A stretch of 49,208 nt of DNA, taken from contig NZ_QGSZ01000255.1 in NCBI RefSeq assembly GCF_003857055.1, forward strand, positions 1-49,208. Reading direction: 5' to 3'. The notes beneath the pieces are model-generated. The model did no database searches. It saw only the letters and a program-made list of their open reading frames with translations, and was not told where the DNA came from. How positions within the stretch are numbered: position 1 is the first letter of the stretch; each line of letters begins with the position of its first letter. Position numbers and translations under genes: made by a program. Positions 1 through 11,200 of the stretch are shown here, in pieces. The stretch comes from Micromonospora inaquosa (GTDB lineage: Bacteria; Actinomycetota; Actinomycetes; Mycobacteriales; Micromonosporaceae).

Positions 1-706
1 GCGAAGATCCGCTCGCGGCTGCCCGTCTCGACGAGTTGACCCAGGTACATGACCGCGATGTCGTCCGCCAGGTACTCGACCGCGGAGAGGTCGTGGGTGA
101 TGAAGAGGCAGGCGAACCCGATGTCGCGTTGCAGGTCGGCGAGGAGGTTGAGCACCGACGCCTGCACTGACACGTCGAGCGCGCTGGTGGGTTCGTCCGC
201 GATGAGCAGCATCGGCTCGGAGATCAGTGCCCGCGCGATGCTGACCCGCTGGCGTTGCCCGCCGGACAGCTCGTGGGGATAGCGACGGGCCACCTCGGCG
301 CGCAGGCCCACCCGTTCCAATTGGGGAGCGACGCGGGCGTCCCGGTCACGCCGGGAGATCCGCTTGCCGGCCAGCCGCAGTGGCTCGGCCACGATCTCGC
401 CCACCAGCATGCGCGGGTCCAGCGACGCGGCCGGGTCCTGGAAGACGATCGACACCGCGCCGCGATGGGGGCGCAGCCGCCGCCGGGACAGGTGGGTGAC
501 GTCCGTGCCGGCGATCCGCACCGTTCCCGCGGTCGGCTCGACGAGGCGCACCACGCATCGGCCCACTGTCGACTTTCCGGAGCCGCTCTCCCCCACCAGG
601 GCGGTGACCCGGCCGCGCGCGATGGTCAGGGACACCCCGTCCACGGCACGCACCGGGCCGAAGTGCATCACCAGGTCCGCGATCTCCAGGGCGTTCGGCT
701 GCGGCG

Positions 707-710
<4 letters not shown>
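1..710 (-). CDS. Oligopeptide/dipeptide ABC transporter ATP-binding subunit (DppF/OppF type), cut by window edge
   Basis: Second ATPase of a peptide-class ABC importer, powering substrate uptake from the cytoplasmic face of the membrane. The visible 236 codons start MTPQPNALEIADL and show Walker A (GESGSGKST), the Q-loop region (FQDP), the ABC signature LSGGQRQRVSIARAL, Walker B (LLIADEPTSALDVS) and the H-loop (ITHDL). The C-terminus lies beyond base 1. The ATG at 710 overlaps the stop of the upstream ATPase gene in an ATGA, so the two are translationally coupled. It is the last visible gene of the five-gene leftward operon 1-5252. Substrate cannot be told from the ATPase; peptides are the family default, though some members carry nickel or oligosaccharides. 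Confidence 0.93.
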
Positions 711-1728
<1,018 letters not shown>

Positions 1729-1732
<4 letters not shown>

Positions 1733-2616
1733 CGCCGGTCTCCCTTCGGGTCGAGGGCGTCGCGCAGGGCGTCGCCGAAGACGTTGAACGCCAGCGCCAG
1801 GCCCATGATCACGACGCCGGGAAGGACCGCGGCCCACGGTGCGCGGGCCGCGAACTGCTGGGCGGTGGCCAGCATGGTGCCGAGGCTGGGCGCCGGGGGC
1901 TGGATGCCGAGGCCGAGGAAGGAGAGCACCGCCTCGCCGAGGATCGCGGCCGGGATGGCGACCGTGGCCTGCACCAGGATCACCGACGTCGCGTTCGGCA
2001 GGATGTGCCGGGCCAGCACCCACAGGTCGCTCGCCCCGTCCACGACGGCCGCCGCGACGAAGTCGAGCGACTTGAGTCGCAGGGTGTCCGAGCGGACCAC
2101 CCGGATCACCCCGGGGATCTGGGCGATGCCGATGGCCACCGCGGCGTTGCCGAGGCTGGCACCCCGGATCGCCGCCAACCCCACCGCCATGATCAGGAAC
2201 GGGAACGCCAGCAGCAGGTCGGTGAAGCGCGAGATCACCGCGTCCCAGGCCCGGAAGTAGCCGGCCGCGAGCCCGAGCGGCACCCCGATGACCAGCGACG
2301 TGGCCACCGCCAGGAGCCCCACCTGCAACGACGCCCGCGCACCGAGCATGATGCGGGAGAGGACGTCGCGGCCGAGATCGTCGGTGCCGAGCAGGTGCCC
2401 GGCGGTGCCGGGAGGTGCGAAGGTGCGGGCGAAGTCGGTCTGGTCGACCGAGTAGGGCGCGAGCCAGGGCGACAGCAGGGCGATGACGCCCGCCAGCAGG
2501 AGCACGACGAAACTGACGACGGCGAGCGGGTTGCGTCGTAGCCGCCGCAACACGCGGGCACGCCGGGTGACGCTGACGGTGCCGGTCTCCGCCATCGGTA
2601 CGGTGAGGACGGTCAT
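1729..2616 (-). CDS. Peptide ABC transporter permease (DppC/OppC type)
   Basis: Inner-membrane permease, 295 aa. The N-terminal OppC_N segment (one TM helix at about residues 25-45, PLAVVSFVVLLLAGVIALL) is followed by the HLLGTDDLGRDVLSRIMLGAR motif typical of DppC and a BPD_transp_1 domain with about five TM helices. The EAA-like loop is near the SLDFVAAAVVDGAS stretch. The start ATG at 2616 overlaps the stop of the upstream permease gene (ATGA at 2613-2616). It would pair with the DppB-type permease to form the translocation pore. Confidence 0.95.
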
Positions 2617-3569
2617 GCCGGTTCTCCCGTCACCCGGATGCGTGGATCGATGACCGAGTAGAGCAGGTCCACCAAGAGGTTGATCACGATGTAGGCCGCC
2701 GCGGTGAGCAGGACGACGGCCTGGATCACCGGGTAGTCCCGTTGGAACACCGCGTCGATGGTCATCTTGCCGAAGCCCGGCAGCCCGAAGATCTGTTCGG
2801 TGACGACCGCGCCCGAGATCAGCCCGCCAAGTTGGAGACCCACCACGGTCACCACCACGATGAGGCTGTTGCGCAGGGCGTGCCGGGTGATGACGGCGCG
2901 CGGTCGTAGGCCCTTCGCCTTCGCCGTCCGCACGTAGTCGGAGGAGAGCGAGTCGAGCATCGCCGACCGGGTCTGCCGCATGATGATGGCGGCGAGGCCG
3001 GTGCCGAGGATCACCGCGGGCAGGACGATGTGGTGCAGGTTGTCCACGGGGTCCTCCAGGATCGGCACGAAACCGGAGGCGGGGAAGAGCCCGGTCGCCA
3101 CGGACAGGTAGAGGATCGCCAGCAGCCCGAGCCAGAAGTGCGGCACCGACAGCCCGATCAGGGCCAGGCCGTTGGCGAGCCACTCCGCCGGACGTCCACG
3201 ACGGACCGCCGCGAGCACCCCGGCGCCGACGCCGAGCGCCGCCGCGATGAGGATCGCCAGGACGGACAACTCGACGGTCACCGGCAGGGCGGTGGTGAGC
3301 ATCGACGAGACCGGGGTGCCGGTGCGGATCGACACCCCGAAGTCGCCCTGCGCCATCCGCTCCACGTACTGGGCGAACTGCACCGGCAGCGGTTGGTCCA
3401 GCCCGTAGTGCTGACGGATGGCCGCCAGGGCCTCCGGCGACCGGTCCTCGCCGGCCAGCGCGAGGGCCGGGTCGCCGGGGAGCGCCCGTACGCCGACGAA
3501 GACCACGATCGTCGACAGCAGCAGGGTCACCGCCGACTGCCAGGCGCGGGTGAGTAGGTATCGGGCCAC
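2613..3569 (-). CDS. Peptide ABC transporter permease (DppB/OppB type)
   Basis: Inner-membrane permease, 318 aa. It opens with MARYLLTRAWQSAVTLLLST, has the DppB hallmark LPGDPA near residue 30, about six TM helices and the EAA loop DYVRTAKAKGLRPRAV used to contact the ATPase subunits. Its stop overlaps the dppC-like start and its start is 6 nt from the binding-protein stop, so all five genes form one transcription unit. Length and motif order are normal for the family. Confidence 0.95.
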   Translation of the reverse strand: MARYLLTRAWQSAVTLLLSTIVVFVGVRALPGDPALALAGEDRSPEALAAIRQHYGLDQPLPVQFAQYVERMAQGDFGVSIRTGTPVSSMLTTALPVTVELSVLAILIAAALGVGAGVLAAVRRGRPAEWLANGLALIGLSVPHFWLGLLAILYLSVATGLFPASGFVPILEDPVDNLHHIVLPAVILGTGLAAIIMRQTRSAMLDSLSSDYVRTAKAKGLRPRAVITRHALRNSLIVVVTVVGLQLGGLISGAVVTEQIFGLPGFGKMTIDAVFQRDYPVIQAVVLLTAAAYIVINLLVDLLYSVIDPRIRVTGEPA

Positions 3570-3575
3570 GACTAC

Positions 3576-5252
3576 CTACTTGCCGAAGCCGGCGAAGGCC
3601 GCCCGGATGACGCCGTCCGGGTAGACCTGCAGGCCCTGGATCTGCTTGCTGACGGCGGTCAGGTTGCGCTGCCGGTAGAGGTAGATCAGGGCGTCGTCCT
3701 GCTGCATCAGGGTGACCGCCTGCCCGTACAGCTTGCGGCGCTGCTCGATGTCACCGGCCTGCCGGGCCTCGGTCAGCAGGGTGTCGAGCTGCGGGTTGCT
3801 GTAGCCGGCGACGTTCTGGCTCGCGCCGGTGCCGACGAAGTTGGTGATGTTGGCGTCCGGGTCGATCCGTCCGCTCCACCCCAGTTGCAGCAGCTCGAAG
3901 TTGCCGCGGTCCTGCTCGTCGAGGAGCGACGAGTACTCCACCGGGTTGATCTTCAGGTCGAAGCCGCCGTCCTTGACCATTGACTGCAACGCCTGGGCGA
4001 GGCGCAGCGTGTCGGGGGTGTTCGAGGCCAGCATCGTCACCGTGTACGGCGTCTGCACGCCGGCCTCGGCCAGCAGCTGCTTGGCCTTGGCGGGGTCGTG
4101 CGCCGGGCAGGTCTGCGCCTCGGGGGACGAGAACGTGCTCGCGGGCGAGATCGGGGAGCAGGCGACCGCGTGCAGACCGTTGAAGACCGCGTCGACCAGG
4201 GCCTTGCGGTCGATGGCGTGCTCGAAGGCCTGCCGAATTTTGGCGTTCTGGGCGAGGGGGCGGTTGATGGGCTTGGGGGCGGTGCCGATGCCGTCGACGT
4301 TGCCGACGTTGATGGTCAGGCCCTGGTAGCCGAGGGACTGGGACTGGAGGACGGAGACCGCCGCGTCCTGTCGGAGGGAGGCGACGTCCTGGGTGGAGAC
4401 GGAGTCGGCCACCTGCGCGTCGCCGGAGCGCAGGTTGGCGGCGCGGATGCTCGCGTCGGTGAGGATTCGCCACGAGATGGCATCCAGGTGCACCTTGCTG
4501 GCGTCGTAGTAGTTGGGGTCCCGGACGACCTCGATGGAGTTCTGCGGCACCCGCTTCGCGAACTTGAAGGGGCCGACGCAGACCGGCGCCGAGGCGAAGT
4601 CGTCGCCGAGGCTCTGCAACGCCTTGGCGCTCATGATCATGCCGGCCCGGTCGGCGAGGGCGCCGAGCAGCGGGGCGAACGGCTGCTTCAGCCGCAGGAC
4701 GACGGTCTGCGGGTCCGGGGTGTCGACGCCGTCGATGGGGCCGAGTTCGCTCTTGCGCGCCGACCGGGCGTTGGTGAGGTGCCGTTGCAGGGTGGCCTTC
4801 ACCGCGGCTGAGTCGAACGCCGTCCCGTCCGCGAAGCGCACGCCGGACCGCAGCGGAATGGTCACCGTCCGGCCGTCGCCGCTCGTGGTGGGCAGGGCCG
4901 TCGCGAGCTGCGGTACGACCTGCGCCTGCTCGTTGACGTCGTAGAGCTTCTGGCACATCGCCTGGAAGACGTAGCGGGAGTAGAGGCTTCTCGACAGCGT
5001 CGGGTCCAGCGCGTCGGGCTCGGCGGAGAGGGCGATGACCAGTTCGCCGCCCTGCTTCACGGCGGCCGGGTCCGCGGGCGTACCGAAGGAGTCCTGGCCT
5101 GCCGACTGATCGCCGCCGGACGGGTCGCCGCCTTCGCTGTTCGACACCGGTGAGCAGGCGACGACCGTGCAGACGACGGCAGCCGCCGCCACGGCGGCCC
5201 GGAGCACCCGACGGCGGGGCAGGTTCGTTTCGCGGACGGAGAGGTTCGTCAT
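3576..5252 (-). CDS. Peptide ABC transporter substrate-binding lipoprotein (SBP family 5)
   Basis: Extracytoplasmic solute-binding protein, 558 aa. The lipoprotein signal runs from LPRRRVLRAAVAAAAVV to the lipobox VVAC with the acylated Cys at about residue 33; a low-complexity Gly/Ser/Asp linker follows. The mature part has the SBP_bac_5 pattern: GGELVIALSAEPDALDPT at the N-terminus, then WRILTDASIRAANLRSGDAQ and the C-terminal lobe. Start ATG 5252 is preceded by GAGGAG 8 nt upstream and is the only start giving a clean signal peptide; the longer frame runs into the MFS gene. First gene of the operon, so the promoter and the palindrome at 5290-5299 should control the whole transporter. Confidence 0.95.
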   Translation of the reverse strand: MTNLSVRETNLPRRRVLRAAVAAAAVVCTVVACSPVSNSEGGDPSGGDQSAGQDSFGTPADPAAVKQGGELVIALSAEPDALDPTLSRSLYSRYVFQAMCQKLYDVNEQAQVVPQLATALPTTSGDGRTVTIPLRSGVRFADGTAFDSAAVKATLQRHLTNARSARKSELGPIDGVDTPDPQTVVLRLKQPFAPLLGALADRAGMIMSAKALQSLGDDFASAPVCVGPFKFAKRVPQNSIEVVRDPNYYDASKVHLDAISWRILTDASIRAANLRSGDAQVADSVSTQDVASLRQDAAVSVLQSQSLGYQGLTINVGNVDGIGTAPKPINRPLAQNAKIRQAFEHAIDRKALVDAVFNGLHAVACSPISPASTFSSPEAQTCPAHDPAKAKQLLAEAGVQTPYTVTMLASNTPDTLRLAQALQSMVKDGGFDLKINPVEYSSLLDEQDRGNFELLQLGWSGRIDPDANITNFVGTGASQNVAGYSNPQLDTLLTEARQAGDIEQRRKLYGQAVTLMQQDDALIYLYRQRNLTAVSKQIQGLQVYPDGVIRAAFAGFGK

Positions 5253-5289
5253 GGAGAGCTCCTCGAGTGGGCGATTCGGGGAGCGTATG

Positions 5290-5299
5290 TTGTATACGA
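5290..5299. promoter_or_regulatory. Candidate GntR/FCD-type operator upstream of the ABC transporter operon
   Basis: TTGTATACGA is a one-mismatch version of the palindrome TTGTATACAA, centred 43 bp upstream of the binding-protein ATG. Palindromes built on GTATAC are typical of the FadR/FCD branch of GntR regulators, which often control peptide and acid uptake genes. No GntR gene lies in the window, so the regulator is unknown. Confidence 0.4.
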
Positions 5300-5368
5300 T
5301 GTCCGCCGCAAGACCCTCGTGAACGGCTCGCCAGGCACCCGGGTGCCCTGAACAGGACCCGCCCGGTG

Positions 5369-6580
5369 TCAGATCGCGGGCCGCGTCCGGCCGCCTCGAA
5401 CCAGGCTGAGCAGGACGACCAGCGCGAGCACCGCCACCACCGCGCTGAAGACCTCGCCGGCCGGGCGCAGACCGATCGTCTGGATCAGCAGACCGACTCC
5501 GACGGCGGGCACACCGAGCATGGCGAAAAGGATGGCGAAGAAGGTCGACACCGCCTCGGCCTGGTGCCGCGGTTCGGTCTTCATCGTGATCGTCGCGATG
5601 CCGTCGCCGACCGCCACCCCGGACGCGACCCCGACGAGCACCGCGCTGACGAGCAGCGTCGCCAGCGACGCCATCCACATGCTGAACCCGAGCAGGCCAG
5701 CCCCCACGACCAGGCCGACGCAGGCGCTGGCCAGCGCGGCGCCCGAGGACAGCACGCGGGTCAGCAGCTGACCGAACGCCGCGCCGGCGAACGCCACGAA
5801 GACCACCAGCGCGGCCAGGGTGTGTGAGGTCTCGTGCAGGACCATGCCGAGGAACAGCCCACTCACCGACGTGAGCACCCCGAGCGCGGCGAAACCCGCG
5901 CCAGCGGTGATCGCCGAGCGGACGAAGTCGCCGCGAATGGCCGCCGGCACGTGCAACCGCTGCACTCGCAGCGTCACCGGCGAACGCTCCCGCATCGTCT
6001 CCGGCACCCCGATCATCGCGAGGATCGCGATCACCGCCAGCACGAGCACGATGGCCCAGGGCAACCGGAGCGGCTCGGGCGCCACGTCCGACACGATCCC
6101 GGACAGCAGGGTGCCGGTGGCCAGGCCACCCAGGTTTGCGAAGATCGACACGGTGGCGGCACGCTTCGGGTGCCGGGGGTCGATCAGCTCTGCCAGCGCG
6201 GCGGTCGCCGCTCCGATGACCAGCGCGGCGGAGAGACCGGCGATGATCCGGCCCACGATGATCATCGCCAGGTCCACGGCGGTCAGGAACACGGCGTCGG
6301 CGACGACGGAGAGGAGCAGCGCGATGAGGATGACAGGGCGTCGGCCGATCTGGTCGGAGAGCCGACCGAAGACCAGCAGCCCGGCGACGACTCCCAGCGC
6401 GTACAGCGCGTAGACCACGGTCACTGTCAACGACGAGAACCCGAACTCCAGCTCGTAGAGCGGGTAGAGCGGGGTCGGCACGGTGGTGCCCACGAGCGTG
6501 ATCCAGAACGCGAACGCGACCCGCACCGCGCCGGACGTGGACCGGGTCGTTGCGCCCCCGGCGCGGCTGGCGTCGGACAT
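5369..6580 (-). CDS. MFS transporter, drug/sugar efflux type
   Basis: Twelve-TM major facilitator, 403 aa. The loop 2-3 motif A is present as GRLSDQIGRRPVI (around residues 72-84), and a second A-like element occurs midway (ELIDPRHPKRA). The TM1 region contains TLVGTTVPTPLYPLY, typical of actinomycete MFS proteins annotated as efflux pumps. Start ATG 6580 has GGGGGAG at a good distance; an in-frame GTG two codons earlier overlaps that Shine-Dalgarno and is less likely. Substrate is unknown. The TetR gene lies 151 bp upstream in the same direction and may regulate it. Confidence 0.9.
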   Translation of the reverse strand: MSDASRAGGATTRSTSGAVRVAFAFWITLVGTTVPTPLYPLYELEFGFSSLTVTVVYALYALGVVAGLLVFGRLSDQIGRRPVILIALLLSVVADAVFLTAVDLAMIIVGRIIAGLSAALVIGAATAALAELIDPRHPKRAATVSIFANLGGLATGTLLSGIVSDVAPEPLRLPWAIVLVLAVIAILAMIGVPETMRERSPVTLRVQRLHVPAAIRGDFVRSAITAGAGFAALGVLTSVSGLFLGMVLHETSHTLAALVVFVAFAGAAFGQLLTRVLSSGAALASACVGLVVGAGLLGFSMWMASLATLLVSAVLVGVASGVAVGDGIATITMKTEPRHQAEAVSTFFAILFAMLGVPAVGVGLLIQTIGLRPAGEVFSAVVAVLALVVLLSLVRGGRTRPAI

Positions 6581-6731
6581 GATCACTCCCCCCGGGATCG
6601 GACCCCTGCCTGCGCGCCGCCGACTCCCGCACCCTCCCCGTCGCGGCCCCTGTCCCCGCGTACAGCATGGGTCTTGACCTTGGCGGAGATGCGGTAACGG
6701 CCCGAAACGACCGCATCAGGTGGCTGCGCGC

Positions 6732-7313
6732 TCAACCCCGGGCTCGGCCGGACAGGGCCGCCCGCAGCGCCGGTCCGAAGACCCGCCGGACGTCGACCGG
6801 GGAAAGCGCACCGATCGAGCGGATCGGGTTCAGGTAGCGCGTGAAGATCAGCCCACCGAGCACGCCGACCGCGGCGGTGGCACGTCGCGTCGCGTCGGGC
6901 CCGCCGAGAAATTCAGCGATGCGGAGGCGTAACTCACCGTCCAGGTAGTCCCGCAGGGCGCGCATCGTGTCGTCATCCTGCACCGCCATCCGGCTCTGCA
7001 CCGGCCCGGTGGCGTCCCACAGGCCGGTGACGGAGTCGAGCAGGCGGTCGGCAAGATGGTCCCGGTCGCCCCGCAGAGCCTGGTCGAGCGCGGTGGGATC
7101 AACGCACAGCAGGTCCAGGGACTGACTGAAGAGGCCCTGCTTGGAGCCGAAGTGGTAACTGATCAACGCCGCGTCGACGCCAGCGGCGGCGGCGATGGCC
7201 CGGACCGTCGTGCCCGGATAACCGTGCTTCAGAAACAGCTCGCGGGCAGCCGCGGTGATGCGGGCCTTGGTGTCCGGGTTGCCGCGGGGCCGACCCCGAG
7301 TTTTATTCAACAC
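6732..7313 (-). CDS. TetR/AcrR family transcriptional repressor
   Basis: 193 aa. The N-terminal HTH (residues about 13-58: TKARITAAARELFLKHGYPGTTVRAIAAAAGVDAAL...) ends with the classic YHFGSKQGLF signature; the rest is a ligand/dimer domain of the TetR_C type with one conserved stretch GVLGGLIFTRYLNP. Translation starts at GTG 7313, which lies inside the perfect operator 7304-7322, implying tight autorepression and perhaps a leaderless or very short leader message. The divergent NmrA-like gene shares the operator. An alternative target is the MFS gene downstream. Confidence 0.92.
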   Translation of the reverse strand: MLNKTRGRPRGNPDTKARITAAARELFLKHGYPGTTVRAIAAAAGVDAALISYHFGSKQGLFSQSLDLLCVDPTALDQALRGDRDHLADRLLDSVTGLWDATGPVQSRMAVQDDDTMRALRDYLDGELRLRIAEFLGGPDATRRATAAVGVLGGLIFTRYLNPIRSIGALSPVDVRRVFGPALRAALSGRARG

Positions 7314-7322
7314 GGTTGAATA
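7304..7322. promoter_or_regulatory. TetR operator, perfect 8-bp inverted repeat
   Basis: TATTCAACACGGTTGAATA consists of TATTCAAC, a 3-bp spacer ACG, and GTTGAATA, a perfect inverted repeat. It is far more AT-rich than its surroundings, sits between divergent tetR and the NmrA-like gene and overlaps the tetR start codon. This spacing and position are typical of TetR-family autoregulatory sites. Confidence 0.8.
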
Positions 7323-7378
7323 GTGCTCTCCCCCGCTGGCACGGTCAACGCCGCCAACCCCCAGCGAGGAGCGAACAC

Positions 7379-8074
7379 ATGCGCACTGTCGTCTTCGGCG
7401 CCACCGGCCCCACCGGCCGTCAGATCATCGGCCAGGCCCTGGCCGCCGGCCACGAGGTCGTCGCGGTCACCCGCCGCCTACACGCCGTGCAACCCCGCCC
7501 CGGCCTCACCGTGGTCAGCGCGGACGTCGCGGACCCCGGCGCCGTCGACCGGGCCGTGGCCGGCGGCGACGCCGTTCTGTCCAGCCTGGGCGTCCCGCTC
7601 ACCGCGAAGCCGATCACCGTCTACTCCCGGGGCAACGCGAACATCCTGGCCGCCATGGACCGCCACGGAATCAAGCGCCTGATCACCGTCAGCTCCAGCG
7701 TCCTGGATCCCACCTGGCGACCGTCCGGCGAGTTCTTCTTCAACAACGTGCTGGACCCGCTGTTCAACCGCAGGGCGGGCCGCACCGCGCACGAGGACAT
7801 GCGGCGGATGGAGTCCCTCGTTCGCGACAGCGACCTGGACTGGACCATCACCCGGCCCTCCGGGCTGTTCGACCACCCGAGCGTCACTCACTACCAGGTG
7901 GCCGAGGACGTCGCGGACGGCCTGTTCACGGCACGCGCGGACCTGGCGGCGAGCATGGTGGCGCAGCTGACCGACGACCGGTACGTCCGACGGGCGATGG
8001 CGGTGATCACCACCGAGGTCAGGCCGAGCATCGCCGGTCTGATCTGGCGCGAGGCCATCATGAAGAAGAAGTGA
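7379..8074 (+). CDS. NmrA-like NAD(P)H-binding oxidoreductase (SDR atypical)
   Basis: 231 aa. Starts MRTVVFGATGPTGRQII, with the atypical-SDR dinucleotide motif GxxGxxG at residues 7-13, followed by the ADVADP and SSLG pattern and SRGNANILAAMDRHGIKRLITVSS, which matches NAD(P)H-binding NmrA-like proteins. It probably acts as an NADPH sensor or reductase for a small electrophile. ATG 7379 has CGAGGAG 7 nt before it; the longer frame beginning at 7316 has no ribosome site and crosses the operator. Regulated by the divergent TetR. It ends in the hairpin 8089-8135. Confidence 0.88.
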   Translation: MRTVVFGATGPTGRQIIGQALAAGHEVVAVTRRLHAVQPRPGLTVVSADVADPGAVDRAVAGGDAVLSSLGVPLTAKPITVYSRGNANILAAMDRHGIKRLITVSSSVLDPTWRPSGEFFFNNVLDPLFNRRAGRTAHEDMRRMESLVRDSDLDWTITRPSGLFDHPSVTHYQVAEDVADGLFTARADLAASMVAQLTDDRYVRRAMAVITTEVRPSIAGLIWREAIMKKK

Positions 8075-8088
8075 CCGTCCCGCCGCCC

Positions 8089-8135
8089 GGCGGTTGGTCA
8101 CCGACACCGGACACCCGGCTCGGCGACCAACCGCC
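8089..8135 (+). terminator. Hairpin terminator after NmrA-like gene
   Basis: GGCGGTTGGTC (8089-8099) pairs perfectly with GACCAACCGCC (8125-8135); an inner CCGA/TCGG pair extends the stem. It starts 15 bp after the stop codon. No U-run follows, as usual in high-GC actinomycetes. Confidence 0.65.
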
Positions 8136-8185
8136 AGGCTCACGTCCAGCTATGCCGAGACGCTCGCGACCGCGAAGCGGCCGGG

Positions 8186-8228
8186 ACGCGGTGGGAAGCG
8201 GCGCGCACGGTGCCGCTTCCCACCGCGT
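8186..8228 (-). terminator. Very strong hairpin terminator after GH2 gene
   Basis: A 17-bp perfect stem, ACGCGGTGGGAAGCGGC (8186-8202) and its complement (8212-8228), closes a 9-nt loop. It begins 5 bp past the leftward GH2 stop at 8233. Together with the hairpin 8089-8135 it separates the two convergent genes. Confidence 0.8.
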
Positions 8229-8232
8229 ACAC

Positions 8233-11200
8233 CTAGGAGTTGTATGCCTGCGCGGTCACCGTGACCTGGCGGGCGACGCCCGCGCGCGCGGGCCAGGAGA
8301 TCCGCACCTCACGGGTCTCCCCCGGCAGCAACCAGAAGTAGTTGTCGTCGTAGCGGGCCGGCAGGACCCGCTCACCATGCTGGTCGCGCACGGCCAGCCG
8401 CACCAACGCGGCGACCGCACGGCCCTGGTTGCGGACCGTCGTGGTGACGGTGTTGCGCCCGTCCACCACGCGTACGCTGCCCGACGACGTCGACAGCCGC
8501 GTGCTCGGCAGGTCGGTGAGCGCCCGCAACTGCTCGGCCTTGTCATAGCGCCAGTAGGTGTTCTCCGCGAGCAGCCGGTCGCGGCTGTCGCGCAGCTCCA
8601 GTCGCACCAGGTGCAGCCCGCCACCGGCCGGCGCGGCGAGCGGGAAGACCGCCGTCGTGTCCGAGCGGGCCACGTCCACCCGCTGACGCTGGGGCGAACC
8701 CAGCGACCGGCCACTCAGGTCGTACCGTCGGGCGCTCACCGTGACCCCGCTCAGCGGCGCGGCGGTGTGGTTGACCACCCGGACCTGCCAGGTGCCCGGG
8801 TCGGCCTGGACGTGCACCGGCTCGCACCCCTTGCGGGCGCCGTAGTAGGCGCCGTTCACGTCGAGGTCGTAGTCGTAGGTCTGCCAGACAGTGCTGTGCC
8901 ACGCCGGGTGCGACATCCACAGCAGCAGACCGGTGGCGTCCTGCCACAGGTTGGCGTTCCACGCCTCGAACATGGCGCGGTGGCTCTCGTAGTTGACGAA
9001 CTGCGCCCGGGCGGCGAACTCGTCGAGCGAGTCGGACTCACCGAGCCGCGCGTCGATCGCCGCCTGGTACGTGCCGACGCGCTGGTTACCGATGGTCGAC
9101 CAGTCGTGGTAGTTCCACACCTCACCGATCGGCCACTGCGGCGCGTCACCGACGAGGTTGCGCATGCTCTCGACGACCGGCACCACCGGCATGCCGATCT
9201 CGGTGTGGAAACCGAACGCGCCCGTGTCGTAGGTGTTCCTGTTGTTGTACGTCGCCGGCTCCACCCAGTGGTACGGGCCGTGGCCGCTGACGATGCCGCC
9301 GGCCGAGTTGGGGATGTAGAGGATCTCCGGGTGCTCGGTGGCCGCGGCCTGCTTGAGCCCGGCGTCCACGATCGGCGGCGGGTCACCCTCGTTCGCGCCA
9401 CACCACACCACGATGCTCGGGTGGTGGCGGAACCGCCGGATGGTGTCGGCGGCGATGTCGACGTAGCCGGGCGGGTTGGGCAGGAACGCGCCCGCCTGCC
9501 AGAAGTCGTTCCACACCAGGATGCCCTGCTCATCGCAGGCCTGGTACAGCTCCTCGCGGTTGCTGCTGCCGAGCCAGTTGCGGATCATCGTGAAGTTCAT
9601 GTCGCGGTGCATCTCGACGGTGTCGGCCAGCCGGTCGGGCAGCACCCGACGCAACAGTTCGTCCCAGCCCCAGTTGCCGCCCCGGGCGAAGACCGGCACG
9701 CCGTTCACGCTGATCTTGAGCTGGGTGACGGCGTTGCTGACCGACTTCACATCGGTCCACCGCTGCCCGTCGTCGGAGACCTGGATGACGAAGTCGCGCG
9801 CGTACGCCTGCTCCCAGACGATGGTCACCTGGTCGAAGCTGACCGGTGCGCCGAGGTCGACCTGGATCCACTGGTTGTCCTCGAACTTCGACGACCACCG
9901 GGTCCGCGGGTTGCCGTCGACGGCCCGGTCCGGGCCGTTCGAGTCGCTGTCGGACGACGACGCGGTGGCGGTCCTGCGCAGCGCCAGGTCGACGTCCGGC
10001 TCGGCCTGCCGCTGCACCGAGAGCCCCCACATGGACACGCCCCACGAGGTCGCCCGCGCACCGGTCTGGATGCGCAGGTGCTGGGCGGTCTGGCTGGCGA
10101 ACATCTCGACCTGGGTGGCGCGGCTGCCCAGCGGGGTGTCGTTGCTGACCGCCTTCACATCGGTCCAGGCGTCCCCGTCGGCGGAGACCTGGACGCGGTA
10201 GTCCAGCGCGTACGCCTGCTCCCAGACGATGGTGACCCGGTCGAAGTCGACCGCCGCGCCGAGGTCGACCTGGATCCACTGGTTGTCCTCGGCCTGGGAG
10301 GCCCAGCGGGTCGCCGGATCGCCGTCGACGGCGTTGCCGGGACCGTTGCTGTCGTTCTCCGACGACAACGCGGTCGCGTCGCGGCGCAGGGCCAGATCCG
10401 GGCCGGTCCCGTCGGCCACCGACAGCGAGAACATCGAGATGCCCCAGCCGGTGGCGCGCTGGCCGGCCTGGATGCGTACGTGCCGGGCGTGCTGGCGGTC
10501 GAACGTGACGGTCTGGGTCGCGGCGCCGTCGACGAACTCCAGCGCCGGCCTGCCGGGGGGTGAGATGACGATCGGTTGGTGCCAGTCGTAGGCGAACTCG
10601 CGGACACCGAAGCGAAGCGCACGCCGGTCGCTGACCGAGCGGTTGACGGTGGCGGTGAGCGTGAGGTCGTACAGGTGCGGGTCGCCGTAGCCGTTGGGCC
10701 ACCAGAGCCGGGGCTCGCGCAGCCGCAACGCGGGGAAGCGCTCCGGGGTGAAGGTGACTGTGGTGTTCCCGCCGGCGGGAACGGTCACGGTCGACTCGAC
10801 GCGTACCCTGTCGAACTCCGCGTGGACGGTGACAGTGGTGGCGCTGGCCGCCGCGTTGCGGACCGGCACCCGGATGGTGACCTCGGCGGTGTCGGTGTCG
10901 GGCAGGTCGGGCAGCGTGGTCTGCACGTGCGGGTCGCCGATGACCACGGCGCCGGTGCTGCGCAGGCGGACGTGGTCCCAGAGGCCGGTGACCCGGTCGC
11001 GGACGGCGGGCATCCAGTCCCACCCGGACACCGCCAGGTAGGTCGGCGCGTCGAGGTAGTGGTGGGCCGACTGGAGGAAGGTACGACCGTCGGGGCCCTT
11101 GTCGCCGGGGGTGCCGGGATGCGGCATCGGGGTGACCCGGACGGCGAGGACGTGCTCGCCACGGTGACCGGCCAGCGCGTCGGTGATGTCGAAGGCCGCT

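Noticed and set aside
8071..10563. 830-codon open frame on the plus strand opposite the GH2 gene
   Set aside because: It is an antisense shadow caused by GC-rich third codon positions; composition is Arg/Val/Gly/His-rich with no domain, and the minus frame has clear GH2 motifs.
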